A stretch of 14,276 nt of DNA, taken from the NCBI GenBank assembly GCA_031119155.1, contig JAVHYH010000068.1:1-14276 (forward strand), given 5' to 3'. The notes beneath the pieces are model-generated. The model ran no database searches and was not told the origin of the DNA. It was given only the letters and a program-made list of their open reading frames with translations. The number at the start of each line of letters is the position of its first letter. The stretch's first letter is position 1. The position numbers and the translations under genes were made by a program. This DNA is from Brevundimonas sp. Its GTDB lineage: Bacteria > Pseudomonadota > Alphaproteobacteria > Caulobacterales > Caulobacteraceae. Shown here piece by piece: positions 1 through 8,890 of this stretch.

Positions 1-1761
1 GGTGAAGCCGATCGTCGGGCCGCCCTGACCGGCGCCGTCGCCGGTGGCGAAGGCGTTGTCGGTGACCGAACCCAGGTAGTCGCGACGGTACTCGGCGCCG
101 AAGGCGACCTGCACGGTGCGGGTGGTCGACGGCAGGGCGAAGCCCGTGTCGCCGGTGACCGAGGCGGTCACGATCTGCTGGGTGGTTTCACCCGTCTGGA
201 TCAGCGGGATCTGGAGGTAGTCCAGAGCCGCCTGGGTCACGCCGCCCGGCGAGAAGATGTCGTAGGGCACGCAGCTCGGATCGGTGCCATCGACGACCGA
301 CTGACAGGTCGGGGTGCCGCCCACGCTGACGACATCCAGAGCCCGGCCGAGGCGGGTGTTCGAGAAGTCGTTCAGATAGGTACGGGCGAGGCGAACGCGC
401 GAGAACTGCGCGGCCACATCGTAGTTCCAGTTTTCGCTCAGCGCGCCGCGGATGCCGACGACGCCACGGTAGGACTCGTAGTTGATCGAGTCCTGGCGAC
501 CGCCGCCTTCAGCGTTACGACGGCCGATCAGCAGGTTGGCCGTGTCGCCCGGACCGGTACAGCCGATCGCGGTGCGTTGCTGGGCCGAGAGCAGCGGGTT
601 GTCGCAGCTGATCTCGCGGATCGGGCCGAGGAAGGCGCCCGACGGCGCGATCTGGGCGACCGAGCTGTAGTCCGAGAACATCAGCTGGGCGAAGGCTTCG
701 ATCTTGTCGTTGACCTGGTACGACCCGAAGGCGCCCATGGTGTAACGCTCATCCGGGCGCTGGTAGTAGTTCAGCGGGCCGAAGTTGTAGGCGCCGGCTG
801 CGGCGCTGTACGGGGTGAAGGTGCCGTTGCCGACGCCCGTCGCGCCACCGATGGTGAAGCCGGGGGTGCCCGTCACGTCCAGGGCGATGAACTGACCCGG
901 GAAGGCCGTGCCCGAACCACCGCAGGTGAACTCGGTGCCGGCGCCATTCATGCCGCCCAGCGAACAGGACGAGTAGTCACGACCGCCGCCCAGGACCGGG
1001 TTGTTGTTCCGGTAGCCGGCGTAGGCCATCAGGTTGCCGCGGCCGTCCGGAGACGACACGCCCATGATGATGTTGACCGACTTGGACTCGCCGTCGATCA
1101 CATCGTCGTCCGGCAGCTGGAACTGCGACGGGTTGGTGGCGGCGCGACCGGCGATGACGCTGCGCAGGTTGCCCGGGCCGTCATAGTCGTTGTGGTGCTG
1201 GTAGAAGCCGTACTGGGCATCGATCTGGATGCCTTCGAAGTTCTTCTTCATGATGAAGTTCACGACGCCGGCGACGGCGTCCGAACCGTAGATGGCGGAC
1301 GCGCCGCCGGTCAGCACTTCAACACGCTCGACCAGTTGTTCCGGGATCTGGTTCAGGTCGGCCGCGTCGTCGTTCGGCGAGCCGTAACCCATCCGGCGAC
1401 CGTCGATCAGGACCAGGGTCCGCGAGGCGCCCAGGTTACGCAGCGACACCGTCGCGGTGCCCGAGGCGCCGTTCGACACGGTGGAGTTCTGCGCCGCGAA
1501 GGCTTGCGGGAGCTGGTTCACCAGATCCTCGACGCGGGTCACGCCCGCAATGTCGATGTCCTCGCCGGTCACCTGGGTGACGGGGCTGGTGGTGGTCAGG
1601 TTGGCTTGCGGAATGCGCGAGCCGGTGACGACGACGTCGTCCAGCTGGCTTTCCTGCGGCGCCGCATCCTGAGCCATCGCCGGCGCGGCGAACGCGAGGG
1701 CGGCGAAACCGCCGATCATCGTCGTCGTCAGCAAGCGATTGCGGGTTTTCTGGTTTCTCAA
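1..1761 (-). CDS. TonB-dependent outer-membrane receptor, N-terminal part (C-terminus outside window)
   Basis: Outer-membrane active transporter driven by TonB/ExbBD; the substrate cannot be told from this part. The reading frame is open for 587 codons to the left edge. I chose the TTG at 1761-1759 because AGGAG lies 7 bases upstream; an in-frame ATG exists at codon 15 but would remove the basic n-region. Residues 1-30 form a signal peptide ending AMA before QD. The TonB box DDVVVTG is at about 41-47. The plug domain follows at about 55-170, with LRNLG, RTLVLIDGRR and GGASAIYGSDAVAGVVNF. The beginning of the beta-barrel fills the rest, with paired cysteines in extracellular-loop-like segments (for example CSLGG...FTCGG). 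Barrel strands continue to the edge and the terminal aromatic residue is not visible. The gene is transcribed alone, divergent from the gene at 2050. The plug and TonB box make the family call secure; the ligand is unknown. Confidence 0.95.
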   Translation of the reverse strand, partial: MRNQKTRNRLLTTTMIGGFAALAFAAPAMAQDAAPQESQLDDVVVTGSRIPQANLTTTSPVTQVTGEDIDIAGVTRVEDLVNQLPQAFAAQNSTVSNGASGTATVSLRNLGASRTLVLIDGRRMGYGSPNDDAADLNQIPEQLVERVEVLTGGASAIYGSDAVAGVVNFIMKKNFEGIQIDAQYGFYQHHNDYDGPGNLRSVIAGRAATNPSQFQLPDDDVIDGESKSVNIIMGVSSPDGRGNLMAYAGYRNNNPVLGGGRDYSSCSLGGMNGAGTEFTCGGSGTAFPGQFIALDVTGTPGFTIGGATGVGNGTFTPYSAAAGAYNFGPLNYYQRPDERYTMGAFGSYQVNDKIEAFAQLMFSDYSSVAQIAPSGAFLGPIREISCDNPLLSAQQRTAIGCTGPGDTANLLIGRRNAEGGGRQDSINYESYRGVVGIRGALSENWNYDVAAQFSRVRLARTYLNDFSNTRLGRALDVVSVGGTPTCQSVVDGTDPSCVPYDIFSPGGVTQAALDYLQIPLIQTGETTQQIVTASVTGDTGFALPSTTRTVQVAFGAEYRRDYLGSVTDNAFATGDGAGQGGPTIGFT

Positions 1762-1894
1762 AGGTCGTCTCCTGATGTTGACGCCGACTTTCGAACAGCG
1801 TCCGGCCTTGGATGGATAATAGTCCCTTCCCCCGCGGCCAGAATCCCGACCGCAGTTACAGGAGGGTAGGCGCCGCGCGAGAGGTTTCGCCAGC

Positions 1895-1913
1895 GTAATT
1901 ACAAGGCTGTAAT
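1895..1913. promoter_or_regulatory. Overlapping palindromes in the receptor upstream region, candidate operator
   Basis: The 288-base divergent gap between the TonB receptor and the gene at 2050 carries GTAATTAC (1895-1902, perfect 8-bp palindrome). It overlaps ATTACA-AGGC-TGTAAT (1898-1913), with perfect 6-bp arms and a 4-base spacer. A further TTACA half-site lies at 1856-1860. AT-rich dyads of this kind stand out in about 70% GC DNA and could bind a dimeric regulator. The position, about 137 bases upstream of the TTG start, fits an upstream operator. A -10-like TATTAT lies on the minus strand at 1821-1816 without a convincing -35. For the plus-strand gene, TTGACC at 1980-1985 could be a -35, with no clear -10. 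I see no match to a named operator consensus. Nothing else is visible in the gap. Confidence 0.3.
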
Positions 1914-2049
1914 CAGGAGTAAGCGGCACTGTCGTATTTAGGCCACGATAGCGTCACACCCACCGTTGCATTCACACAGTTGACCCGGCGGACATCCTGC
2001 GGGACTGAATGCGGCGGTCACCGCTCTTCGCCCAGCCAAAGGTTCAACA

Positions 2050-2589
2050 ATGTCCGTGGTTTCAGCCCTCGCGGCGCTTTCTGTGGCGCTTCAGCCCACG
2101 CCCCAGGCAGGCTCGCAGGCCGCGCCGTCGCTGCAACAGCGCCCGCAAATGCTGGAGAGGCTGGCCGCGTGCCGCACCGTCGCCGACAGCACCGCCCGAC
2201 TGGCCTGTTACGACGGCGCCGCCGCCGCGCTGGACACGGCGCAGCAGCAAGGCGAGTTGGTCATCATCGACCGCGCAGCGGTAAATGAGACCCGTCGCGA
2301 GTTGTTCGGCTTCAACATGCCCGCCCTGCCCCAGTTGTTCGGCAACGGCGGCGGCGGCGATGCGGCGGACCTGGATGCGATCGAAACCACCCTGCAGCGG
2401 GCGTCGCGCAACAGCGAGGGACGCTGGGTGTTCACCCTCGCCAACGGCGCGGTCTGGCGTCAGATCGACAGCGAGACCCTGCGCTTCGACAACCGCCCCG
2501 GAGAAGCCGTCCGCGTCCGCAAGGCCAGTCTGGGCAGCTTCATGATGACCATCGGCGACAGCCGCGCGGTCCGGGTGCGGAGGCAATAG
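2050..2589 (+). CDS. Conserved secreted/periplasmic protein of unknown function
   Basis: A 179-aa protein that I cannot assign a function. The first ~20 residues are hydrophobic and Ala-rich, then comes a QA-rich stretch, compatible with a weak signal peptide and export. Residues 36-60 carry a CRTVADSTARLACYD segment with C41 and C53, a cysteine pair pattern seen in many short alphaproteobacterial exported proteins. A Gly-rich linker (about 98-104) follows. The C-terminal part (about 110-175) looks beta-rich and contains W-Q-I-x-S-x-x-L-R-F-D and a basic KASLGSFMMTIGD-type end. AAAGG lies 7 bases before the ATG; the alternative frames over the first 240 bases do not give a coherent protein. 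The DUF442 gene begins 2 bases after the stop, with its ribosome-binding site inside the last codons here, so the two are probably co-transcribed. Confidence 0.8.
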   Translation: MSVVSALAALSVALQPTPQAGSQAAPSLQQRPQMLERLAACRTVADSTARLACYDGAAAALDTAQQQGELVIIDRAAVNETRRELFGFNMPALPQLFGNGGGGDAADLDAIETTLQRASRNSEGRWVFTLANGAVWRQIDSETLRFDNRPGEAVRVRKASLGSFMMTIGDSRAVRVRRQ

Positions 2590-2591
2590 TC

Positions 2592-2984
2592 ATGCGCGCC
2601 CTGTCAGAGAAGGTCTGGACCTCGCCCCAGCTGTCGCCTGAAGCGCTTGCCGGGCTCGCCGCCGCGGGCATCGGCCGGGTGATCAACAACCGCCCGGATG
2701 ACGAGGAGCCCGGCCAGCCCTCGGCCGCGGAGATGGAGGCCGCTGCGCAGGCAGCGGGGCTGGATTATCTGTGGATCCCGATTTCCGGCATGCCCTCTCC
2801 CGCCCAGGCGGAGGCGGTCGGCGCGGCCCTGGAAGATGGCAAGCCCACGGTGCTGTTCTGTCGTTCGGGCATGCGCTCGTCGGCGGCCTGGGCCATGGCC
2901 GAGACCGCGCATGGCGCGGACGCCGATACGGTCAGGGCCGCCGCCGCGGCGGCCGGGTACGATCTGAGCCGTCTGCCGCTTTAG
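2592..2984 (+). CDS. DUF442 (TIGR01244-type) rhodanese/phosphatase-like protein
   Basis: A 130-aa cytoplasmic protein of the DUF442 family, the stand-alone form of the domain found fused to beta-lactamase-like hydrolases in sulfide-metabolism proteins. Seen directly: VINNRPDDEEPG near 30-41 (the family's characteristic NNRPD loop), YLWIPISGMPSPAQ at about 59-72, and the active-site loop C90-R-S-G-M-R95 followed by SS. The C-x4-R spacing is rhodanese-like rather than the C-x5-R of classical protein tyrosine phosphatases. A phosphatase or sulfur-handling role is family inference; the substrate is unknown. GGAGG ends 8 bases before the ATG, inside the preceding gene. The last 4 bases (TTAG) are shared with the stop codon of the minus-strand small ORF at 2981. 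Confidence 0.88.
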   Translation: MRALSEKVWTSPQLSPEALAGLAAAGIGRVINNRPDDEEPGQPSAAEMEAAAQAAGLDYLWIPISGMPSPAQAEAVGAALEDGKPTVLFCRSGMRSSAAWAMAETAHGADADTVRAAAAAAGYDLSRLPL

Positions 2985-3127
2985 CGAATGATCGCCACCC
3001 GGGCGGCATAGGGCGCCGGTTCCGGGGTGCAGGAGGCCACGACCAGTTGCGCCGCCATGAGACACAGGAAGGCGCCGGCGATCGGCAGGAACCGATTTGA
3101 GACAGCCAGGGCGATGGAAACGGCCAT
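2981..3127 (-). CDS. Small predicted lipoprotein, 48 aa
   Basis: A short reading frame of 48 codons from ATG (3127) to TAA (2981). GGAG lies 8 bases before the ATG. The product begins MAVSIALAVSNRFLP, has one hydrophobic stretch (about 13-32), then a lipobox V30-A-S-C33. The mature peptide would be only 16 residues, starting CTPEPAPYAARV. This reads like a lipidated micropeptide anchored to a membrane, though an uncleaved single-pass membrane peptide is also possible. The gene fills most of a 208-base gap between two plus-strand genes. It overlaps the DUF442 stop codon by 4 bases and is divergent from the MBL-fold gene. Support is the start/RBS, the lipobox and the good fit to the gap; I know no family for it. 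Confidence 0.55.
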   Translation of the reverse strand: MAVSIALAVSNRFLPIAGAFLCLMAAQLVVASCTPEPAPYAARVAIIR

Positions 3128-3192
3128 ATCAGGCACTCCGGAGAAGATTTACAAAACCCTAACGCAAAGACCGGGCCGCCCGGGAGAGACAG

Positions 3193-4098
3193 TTGATCCC
3201 CTTCGTTCGTGAGTTTGATTTCGAGTACGGCCGCAGCGACCGGGTCTCGCCGCTGAACCGGCGGGTGATCGATGACAATCCCGGCCCGTTCACCTTCACC
3301 GGCACGGGCACCTACATCGTCGGCCGCGATGCGCCCGGCGCGGGCGTGGCGGTGATCGACCCCGGCCCGCTCGACGACGCCCATCTGGCGGCCCTGCTGG
3401 AGGCGGTGAAGGGCCAAACGGTCAGCCATGTGCTGGTCACCCACACCCACCGCGACCACGCCCCCCTCGCCCGCCCCTTCGCGGCGGCGGTCGGCGGCGC
3501 GCCGATCCTGGCGGCCCGTCCGCCGCTGCAGACCATCCATGCCTCGGGCGGTCTGGACGAGGATGAGGACGAGGCCTTCGCCCCCGACGTCATCCTGACG
3601 GGCGGTGAGCGGATCGCGGGCGACGGCTGGACGATCGAGGCGATGGCCACGCCCGGACATGCCTCTAACCACATGGCCTTCGTCCTGACCGACGAGAACG
3701 CCCTGTTCTGCGGCGATCACGTGATGGGCTGGGCCACCACCGTGGTCGCGCCGCCGGACGGTGACATGACCGACTATATGGCCAGTCTGGAGGCGGTCAT
3801 CGCGCGCGGGTTCAGCACCCTGTGGCCGACGCACGGCGCGCCGGTGACGGAGCCCGCGCCCTTCCTGGCCGCCTATCGCGCGCATCGGCTGGAGCGGGAG
3901 GCGCAGGTGCTGGCGCAGCTACGGGCCGGCGACCGGACCATCGCCGAGATGGTGCCGGTGCTCTATGCGGCGGTGGACAACCGGCTGTGGCCGGCGGCCT
4001 CACTGTCCGTCTGGGCGCACCTCAGGGCTCTTGTTCGGGCGGGCCTCGTTGTCGCTGAGCCCGAAGCGACGCCGCAGGCGCTCTACCGGATTCTCTGA
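3193..4098 (+). CDS. MBL-fold metallo-hydrolase, LACTB2-like with C-terminal winged helix
   Basis: A 301-aa hydrolase of the metallo-beta-lactamase fold. The metal-binding set is complete: T-H84-T-H86-R-D88-H89, H156 (PGHASNH), D175 (CGDH) and H214 (PTHGAP). This is the two-zinc arrangement. After the MBL domain (about 35-220), residues 230-295 contain REAQVLAQL...TIAEMVPVLY...LRALVRAGLV, the LACTB2-type winged-helix tail, a family that includes endoribonucleases and thioesterase-like enzymes. The substrate cannot be told. The start is TTG at 3193 with GGGAGAG just upstream; no suitable ATG precedes the conserved N-terminus. The gene is divergent from the small lipoprotein gene. Its last 99 bases overlap the end of the M48 protease gene on the other strand. 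The C-terminal residues here belong to a recognisable domain, so the overlap is probably real. Confidence 0.9.
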   Translation: MIPFVREFDFEYGRSDRVSPLNRRVIDDNPGPFTFTGTGTYIVGRDAPGAGVAVIDPGPLDDAHLAALLEAVKGQTVSHVLVTHTHRDHAPLARPFAAAVGGAPILAARPPLQTIHASGGLDEDEDEAFAPDVILTGGERIAGDGWTIEAMATPGHASNHMAFVLTDENALFCGDHVMGWATTVVAPPDGDMTDYMASLEAVIARGFSTLWPTHGAPVTEPAPFLAAYRAHRLEREAQVLAQLRAGDRTIAEMVPVLYAAVDNRLWPAASLSVWAHLRALVRAGLVVAEPEATPQALYRIL

Positions 4099-5151
4099 GT
4101 CCTCGACGGCGCAGGTCTGCCGGACCGTGCGCCACTCCTCGGCGGTCAGGGCGCTGCGACCGGGACGGGCCGCGGCCCGCGCCACCCGGGCCCGGCGGGC
4201 GGAATCCGGGTGGGAGTTCATGAACTCCGTCGCCTCTTCCAGTTCACGTCCCTCGCCCTTGCCGGCCAGTCGCTCGAAGAAGGGCGCCATCCCCTCGGAG
4301 GACAGGCCGTCGGCGTGCAGCAGCGCCTGACCGCGCGCGTCGGCCTCCGTCTCGGCGGAGCGGCTGTAGCTGAGCTCGGAGGCCTGACCGGCCAGGATGA
4401 CCGCCTGCTGCCCCGCGCCGGTGCCGCCGCCGACCACCAGGTCCAGCAGCATGCCGATACCGAAATTGCGCCAGACCGCCTGCATCACGTGACGCTGCTC
4501 GACGTGGGCGATCTCGTGGGCGATGACCGCCGACAGCTCGTCCGGAGACTCGGCCTCGCGGATCAGCTCGCCGGTGATCATGATCCGTCCGCCCGGCGTG
4601 GCGAAGGCGTTGACCATCGGCGCGTCCACCGCCCGCACCCGGATGTCGAAGGGCGTGTCCGCCCGCGCGGCGATGCGGTCGCCGAGCTGATCCAGGATCC
4701 GCTGTCCCGCCGGGTTCTTGCAAGCCGGGAAGAGGGTGGACATCTGGGCGTTGATGTTGTCGCCCATCCGCTCTTCCATCGACACCGGCGTCGCCCGGGC
4801 CACGGGGCCGGACAGGGCCGGGACGCCGACGGTGATGAACAGGACCACGCCCACGGCGGTCGCGGTCAGGCCGCCGATCAACCACCATTCGCGGTGACGG
4901 CGCGACCTGACCTTCTCGTTCAGCTGGTCGCCGACCAGCGGCGTCCATTCCCCGATCGGAAGGACCAGACGGGCGTCCGGCTGGCGCCGGTTGGAGACGC
5001 GGGCCTGATCGACCTCGACCTCGACCGAGACATCCTTGAGCGACCACAGGAACTCGCGCCCGTCGGCGACAATCCGCAGGGTCTCTCCGTCCACCTCGGC
5101 TTCCGCCGGATGGGAGCGCGCCGTGACGCCGTCGTAGAAGCGGGCGTCCAC
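4000..5151 (-). CDS. Membrane-anchored M48 family zinc metalloprotease
   Basis: A 383-aa protein with a soluble N-terminal beta domain (about 1-80), one membrane segment (about 90-112) and an M48 peptidase domain (about 125-340). Zinc ligands are seen in H212-E-I-A-H216, with E213 catalytic, and in the downstream SYSRSAE267TEAD motif, which supplies the third ligand. FATPGGRI-IITG-like sequence (about 183-194) is the usual substrate-edge strand of the family. The peptidase domain is probably periplasmic, as in BepA/LoiP-type quality-control proteases. The start is GTG at 5151, one base after the TGA of the DUF898 gene, without an obvious Shine-Dalgarno; translational coupling is likely. The last ~33 residues are polar and low in conservation signals, and their codons overlap the convergent MBL gene. 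The partnership with the DUF898 membrane protein is the context clue to function. Confidence 0.92.
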   Translation of the reverse strand: MDARFYDGVTARSHPAEAEVDGETLRIVADGREFLWSLKDVSVEVEVDQARVSNRRQPDARLVLPIGEWTPLVGDQLNEKVRSRRHREWWLIGGLTATAVGVVLFITVGVPALSGPVARATPVSMEERMGDNINAQMSTLFPACKNPAGQRILDQLGDRIAARADTPFDIRVRAVDAPMVNAFATPGGRIMITGELIREAESPDELSAVIAHEIAHVEQRHVMQAVWRNFGIGMLLDLVVGGGTGAGQQAVILAGQASELSYSRSAETEADARGQALLHADGLSSEGMAPFFERLAGKGEGRELEEATEFMNSHPDSARRARVARAAARPGRSALTAEEWRTVRQTCAVEDSENPVERLRRRFGLSDNEARPNKSPEVRPDGQ

Positions 5152-5152
5152 C

Positions 5153-6271
5153 TCAGATCGCCGAGAAGCCGAAAGCGTCCGCCAGACCCTCGCCCGTGCC
5201 CGGACCGCGCTCGGCCTGCTGGGCCAGGTTCAGACGCGCCGTGCCTTCGGACTTCAGGCGGGTGATCAGGTAGCGGGCGGTGCGCGCCTGCACCCAGGGC
5301 ATCAGGAAGCCGAAGGTGATCAGCAGCATGAACAGGTTGCTGATCATCAGCCACCACAGCGACAGGGCGCGAACCTCCAGCCGGAAGCTGGCGCCGTCGA
5401 CGCTGACCCCTGCAGCGATCGAGCGCAGCAGGGCTGCGTGATAGGGGGCCCAGATCAGCAGGGCGAACGGCGAGAGCAGCAGCATGACGCCGTAGATGAT
5501 CGCCATGGCGGCGAAGTCGGATTCAGGCGTGGACAGGCTGTTCGGATCGCTGAAGTCCCCGGTCGCCGCCAGGATCGCGATGAAGATGAAGGTGACCAGC
5601 AGGAAGCCGACGCCGGTGCCGACCCAGCCGATGGCGAACGGACCATAGATGCCCTCGCGCTGCGAACGGGCCATGCGGAAGCGCAGGCGGCGGTCGCCGA
5701 AGCGGACCTCATCCCAGATCTTTTCGGCCAGCATCCGCTCACCCGCGGGGCGGAACCAGCCCATGGTGATGCCGTCCAGGATGCCGACGCCGAGGAACAG
5801 CCAGCCGTAGTTCACGGCCGAGCCCTTCAGGCTGAAGCGGATGCCGCGCCAGGTCGTGCGGCTGGCCATGTAGCGGAAGGCGGTAAAGACCCCGAAGCCC
5901 CACAACCACGGCAGGGCGATGTACATCGGCAGCAGGAACAGGATCATCCATTCGGCGCCGAACTGCACCGCGAACACGACCACGAGGAAGGGCACGCCCA
6001 GCACCACCGAGGCCAGCAGGAAGCCGATGAACAGCTCGACGCCTCGACCGGTGTATTCGAACGCCTCGCCGTTCAGGCGCACGCCCTTCCAGACGCGATG
6101 ACGGACCTCTGTCTTGCCCCAGAACCGGTAGAGGGTCAGCGTGATGAGATTGAGCAGGCCGTTCTTGAGGCTGAGGCCCAGAAAGCCGGAGGGACGCAGG
6201 GTCGTCGTGAAGGTCAGCGCCTCGCCCTCGGCCTCAACCTCCGGCGTGGTTTCCGCAAAGATATCCGTCAC
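5153..6271 (-). CDS. DUF898 (YjgN family) multi-pass inner-membrane protein
   Basis: A 372-aa polytopic membrane protein of the DUF898/YjgN family; biochemical role unknown. Seen: an N-terminal FTTTLRPSGFLGLSLKNGLLNLITLTLYRFWGKT-type segment split across about 21-53, then R-x-x-VWKGVRLNGEAFEYTGRGVELFIGF at about 59-84. These are the two family signatures. About six hydrophobic segments follow (near 82-102, 108-130, 155-172, 213-236, and two in the last 120 residues). I placed the start at GTG 6271, with AGAGGGGG about 6 bases upstream and the conserved region beginning about 20 codons later. The frame stays open 89 codons further, but that stretch is Arg/Pro-rich and unlike protein. It is co-transcribed with the M48 protease gene 1 base downstream, an arrangement consistent with a membrane proteolysis or envelope module. 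Confidence 0.88.
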   Translation of the reverse strand: MTDIFAETTPEVEAEGEALTFTTTLRPSGFLGLSLKNGLLNLITLTLYRFWGKTEVRHRVWKGVRLNGEAFEYTGRGVELFIGFLLASVVLGVPFLVVVFAVQFGAEWMILFLLPMYIALPWLWGFGVFTAFRYMASRTTWRGIRFSLKGSAVNYGWLFLGVGILDGITMGWFRPAGERMLAEKIWDEVRFGDRRLRFRMARSQREGIYGPFAIGWVGTGVGFLLVTFIFIAILAATGDFSDPNSLSTPESDFAAMAIIYGVMLLLSPFALLIWAPYHAALLRSIAAGVSVDGASFRLEVRALSLWWLMISNLFMLLITFGFLMPWVQARTARYLITRLKSEGTARLNLAQQAERGPGTGEGLADAFGFSAI

Positions 6272-6390
6272 GTCAGTCCCCCTCTGTCGTCCGACTACTG
6301 GCCTACCCAGCAGCGCTTCCGGTGGCAACGGGGTTCCACAAGCTTGGGCGGGAAAGTGGCGCCGCAGCCACGAAATCCCGCAGGAGGCGA

Positions 6391-7080
6391 TCAGGCGCCG
6401 GGTCGCAGCAGGGCGCTGATGGCGGTGACCAGACGACAGGCCTCTCCGCCGTGGGGGCGGCCATCGCGGGCGGCGACCCGGATGTCGGTGCGGCCGGGGC
6501 GAATACGGATGACGACATCGTACCGGAAGCCGAACCATGTCGTCTGACGGCTGCCGTCCGCGCGGCCCACGCCGGCGCGCCCCGCCTCGAACCCGGCCTC
6601 CTGCAGGGCCCAGACGGCGTTCTCGGGCGCGACCTGGGTCGGAACGGGCACGGCGCCGGGGCAGGCCTCGACACCGACCGCCGGCTGCAGCCCGCCCATA
6701 CGGTCAGGCCGCAACTGGCCGAACCCGGGCACCTCGACCAGATCCGTGCTGACGTTCTCGACCGGCCCGGCCTCCAGCTGACGCTTCTGCCAGACGAAGC
6801 CGCCGACCACCGCGAGCCCGACCACCGCGCCCAGCAGACCGGGCAGCCACAGGCGGCGCAGGTCTCGCAGGGACAGGATCAGACCGATCACGCCGGCCAA
6901 GGCGCCGACGAAGGACAGGCGCCACAGGAGGTCGAGGGCCAGCAGGTCATAGCCGACCTCGACCGACAGCAGGCCGCTGCGCGTTCCGATCACGGCCAGC
7001 AGCAGGCCGACCGGCGCCACGAGGGTGAAGCTCGCCAGAGCCGTGACCAGGCCCCTGCCCTTCACCCCGTCCTTCGCCAT
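6391..7080 (-). CDS. DUF1499 family membrane protein
   Basis: A 229-aa protein with three hydrophobic segments (about 11-32, 54-71 and 80-97) followed by a soluble DUF1499 domain (about 105-228). The family signature is visible as FRYDVVIRIRP (about 185-195), G-R-T-D-I-R-V-A-A-R-D-G-R-P-H-G-G (196-212) and the ACRLV end of the domain. In the usual DUF1499 signature the region reads D-V-R-S-x-S-R-x-G-x-x-D-x-G; here the second half is HGG, a modest divergence. Function is unknown. The ATG lies 4 bases after the stop of the acyl-CoA ligase gene, with GGAGG 8 bases upstream inside that gene's end, so the two form a transcription unit. A 119-base gap separates it from the DUF898 gene, with no hairpin or T-tract seen in it. 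Confidence 0.85.
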   Translation of the reverse strand: MAKDGVKGRGLVTALASFTLVAPVGLLLAVIGTRSGLLSVEVGYDLLALDLLWRLSFVGALAGVIGLILSLRDLRRLWLPGLLGAVVGLAVVGGFVWQKRQLEAGPVENVSTDLVEVPGFGQLRPDRMGGLQPAVGVEACPGAVPVPTQVAPENAVWALQEAGFEAGRAGVGRADGSRQTTWFGFRYDVVIRIRPGRTDIRVAARDGRPHGGEACRLVTAISALLRPGA

Positions 7081-7084
7081 GGTT

Positions 7085-8719
<1,635 letters not shown>

Positions 8720-8782
8720 TGCGATCCCTCGATTTGCATCCGCTGAACGGGACACTTGCCGTCACGCTATCCACGTGATCAG

Positions 8783-8808
8783 CGATAAGCAATGTGCCGC
8801 TAGGTCAA
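8783..8808 (-). promoter_or_regulatory. Candidate housekeeping promoter for the acyl-CoA ligase gene
   Basis: Reading the minus strand, TTGACC (8808-8803) is followed after 12 bases by GCTTATCG (8790-8783). The Caulobacter housekeeping promoter is TTGACGS, an 11-14 base spacer, then GCTANAWC. The -35 and spacing fit; the -10 matches mainly in GCT. The start point would fall about 60 bases before the ATG at 8719. No other good candidate is visible in the 171-base divergent gap. Confidence 0.35.
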
Positions 8809-8890
8809 CGTATGCGCGCAAATGGCGTGCCTGCGGCATCGTGCCCCCGACAGGCTGGCGGCGGGAGCCCTGTGACCCTAGAAGGCGCAC

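Noticed and set aside
577..1869. 430-codon plus-strand open frame opposite the TonB receptor
   Set aside because: The minus strand encodes an unmistakable receptor. The plus frame gives a Val/Arg/Asp-rich product with no domain, typical antisense openness in high-GC DNA.
3148..3162. CtrA-like site TTTA-N7-CTAA upstream of the MBL and small lipoprotein genes
   Set aside because: It matches only 6 of 8 bases of TTAA-N7-TTAA, which is too weak without conservation data.
6272..6538. 89-codon N-terminal extension of the DUF898 frame
   Set aside because: The extension is Pro/Arg-rich and overlaps the DUF1499 gene. A GTG with a strong Shine-Dalgarno at 6271 fits the family start.
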